Below, one piece after another: positions 31,102 to 31,827 of a DNA stretch of 31,827 bases (position 1 is the stretch's first letter; each line of letters begins with the position of its first letter). This DNA is from Bacteroidota bacterium (lineage in GTDB: Bacteria; Bacteroidota; Bacteroidia; Chitinophagales; Chitinophagaceae): contig CANHJA010000002.1 of NCBI GenBank assembly GCA_947460795.1, positions 1-31,827 of the forward strand, given 5' to 3'. Made by a program: the position numbers and the translations under genes. A model generated the notes under the pieces. That model made no database searches, was not told the origin of the DNA, and was given only the letters and a program-made list of their open reading frames with translations.

Positions 31102-31827
31102 ATGAAGATTTCATTTCACGGAGCCGCAAGAACAGTAACGGGCTCAAAACACATTATTCATTTAAATAATGGAAAAAAAATTCTGTTAGATTGTGGGCTT
31201 TTTCAAGGCTTAGGAGCAGAAACCTTAGAGCACAATCAGCAATTTGGTTTTGATCCTACAGAAATTACCTATATGATTCTCTCTCATGCTCACATTGATC
31301 ATTCGGGCTTATTACCCAAATTGGTCAAAGAAGGCTATCAAGGGAACATATTTTGTACGCCAGCAACAGCCGATTTGACCACCATTTTATTGCAAGATTC
31401 AGCTTTTATACAAGAAGCAGATATTGCTTATGTAAATAAAAGAAAAATGGCCAAAGGCTTACCTCCTATTTCTCCACTTTATACCATCGCTGATGCCAAA
31501 AATGTTTTTCCATTATTTCAAAGAGTAAATTATGGTGAAGTTTTTAAATTAGATGATGATATTTCATTTCACTATACTGATACTGGACATATTTTAGGAA
31601 GTGCTGCTGTTCATATTACAATCAAAGAAAATGGAAAAGAAACTACCATAACATTTAGTGGTGATGTTGGTCGGTATCGAGATGTTATCCTATGTTCTCC
31701 TGAAGAATTTCCTCAATCGGATTATATCATTTTAGAAAGCACTTATGGAAGCTCCTTGCATGAAGATTTGGCGAATACAGATGAAGAATTATTAAATCAT
31801 ATTCAAGAAACTTGTATTGAAAATAAA
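31102..31827 (+). CDS. Beta-CASP metallo-beta-lactamase-fold hydrolase (partial)
   Basis: The first 242 codons of a gene that continues past the window edge. It starts MKISFHGAARTVTGSKH, then LLDCGLFQG, and the metal motif SHAHIDHSGLLP (H-x-H-x-D-H). Later TGHILGSAAVHI and TFSGDVGRY supply the third His and the bridging Asp, and ILESTYGSSLHE opens the beta-CASP insert. This is the order in YSH1/CPSF73-like bacterial proteins, thought to be RNases or RNA-processing exonucleases. The expected C-terminal RNA-specificity domain lies outside. It diverges from the lipoprotein gene across 143 bases. Confidence 0.88.
   Translation, partial: MKISFHGAARTVTGSKHIIHLNNGKKILLDCGLFQGLGAETLEHNQQFGFDPTEITYMILSHAHIDHSGLLPKLVKEGYQGNIFCTPATADLTTILLQDSAFIQEADIAYVNKRKMAKGLPPISPLYTIADAKNVFPLFQRVNYGEVFKLDDDISFHYTDTGHILGSAAVHITIKENGKETTITFSGDVGRYRDVILCSPEEFPQSDYIILESTYGSSLHEDLANTDEELLNHIQETCIENK

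Noticed and set aside
31102..31827. Beta-lactamase or antibiotic resistance gene
   Set aside because: The metallo-beta-lactamase fold is present, but the start, TGHILGSAA and ILESTYG motifs are those of beta-CASP RNA-processing proteins.

Overview
The window is an AT-rich chromosomal segment of a member of the Bacteroidota, most likely a Chitinophagia or Cytophagia-like lineage. This rests on three things. Most transcription units are preceded by the Bacteroidota sigma-factor -7 box TAnnTTTG rather than an E. coli-type -10, and none of the starts depends on a Shine-Dalgarno sequence. Several genes are families I know mainly from this phylum: a DUF4783 protein, a long AtpB with signal peptide and His-rich tail, a 600-residue UbiD paralogue, and a secreted protein with a Bacteroidota-style C-terminal domain. 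The genes are mostly housekeeping, tightly packed and intact; I see no tRNA, rRNA, CRISPR array, prophage or insertion sequence. No gene-free stretch exceeds 300 bases; the longest are 2583-2784 and 19731-19910.

Layout. 1-1560: the 3' end of a surface-sugar locus (glycosyltransferase tail, gmhA-like isomerase, hddC-like nucleotidyltransferase), closed by a strong bidirectional terminator. 1584-6959: metabolic genes on both strands (FAH-family hydrolase, upp, UbiD-family decarboxylase, gpmI). 7021-14406: a long plus-strand run with DUF4783, nadC, a lipid-kinase-like gene, a SUI1/YciH factor and a lipoprotein, followed by a molybdenum cofactor block (moeA, TauE/SafE permease, mobA, moaD, moeB-rhodanese, moaE). 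14476-16891: pyrH, then a secreted hypothetical protein divergent from a TM2-DUF2752 pair. 17032-21319: a minus-strand ATP synthase operon atpB-E-F-H-A that ends at a terminator with no atpG. 21492-25694: a small envelope-sugar set (wecB, asnB, GT4 glycosyltransferase). 25731-26737: pssA and purS, overlapping by four bases. 26795-30958: a minus-strand operon of an Asp-box lipoprotein, a secreted beta-propeller-like protein, a single-POTRA Omp85 barrel and nadK. 31102-end: the 5' part of a beta-CASP metallo-hydrolase.

How genes work together. In the Moco block, MoaD and MoaE form molybdopterin synthase, the MoeB-rhodanese fusion activates and sulfurates MoaD (as in eukaryotic MOCS3), MoeA inserts molybdenum and MobA adds the nucleotide; the early genes moaA and moaC are not here. 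NadC and NadK serve NAD(P) synthesis from different operons. gmhA/hddC and wecB/asnB/GT4 both point to extracellular polysaccharide or glycan synthesis.

I found no clearly new defence or mobile system. The most interesting signals are regulatory: start codons 4-5 bases after the -7 box (likely leaderless mRNAs), an 8-base tandem repeat that appears to supply a -33 element, overlapping divergent promoters, and paired hairpins between atpE and atpF. Two protein-level oddities also stand out: a MoeB without its zinc cysteines, and the Omp85/propeller/NadK operon.
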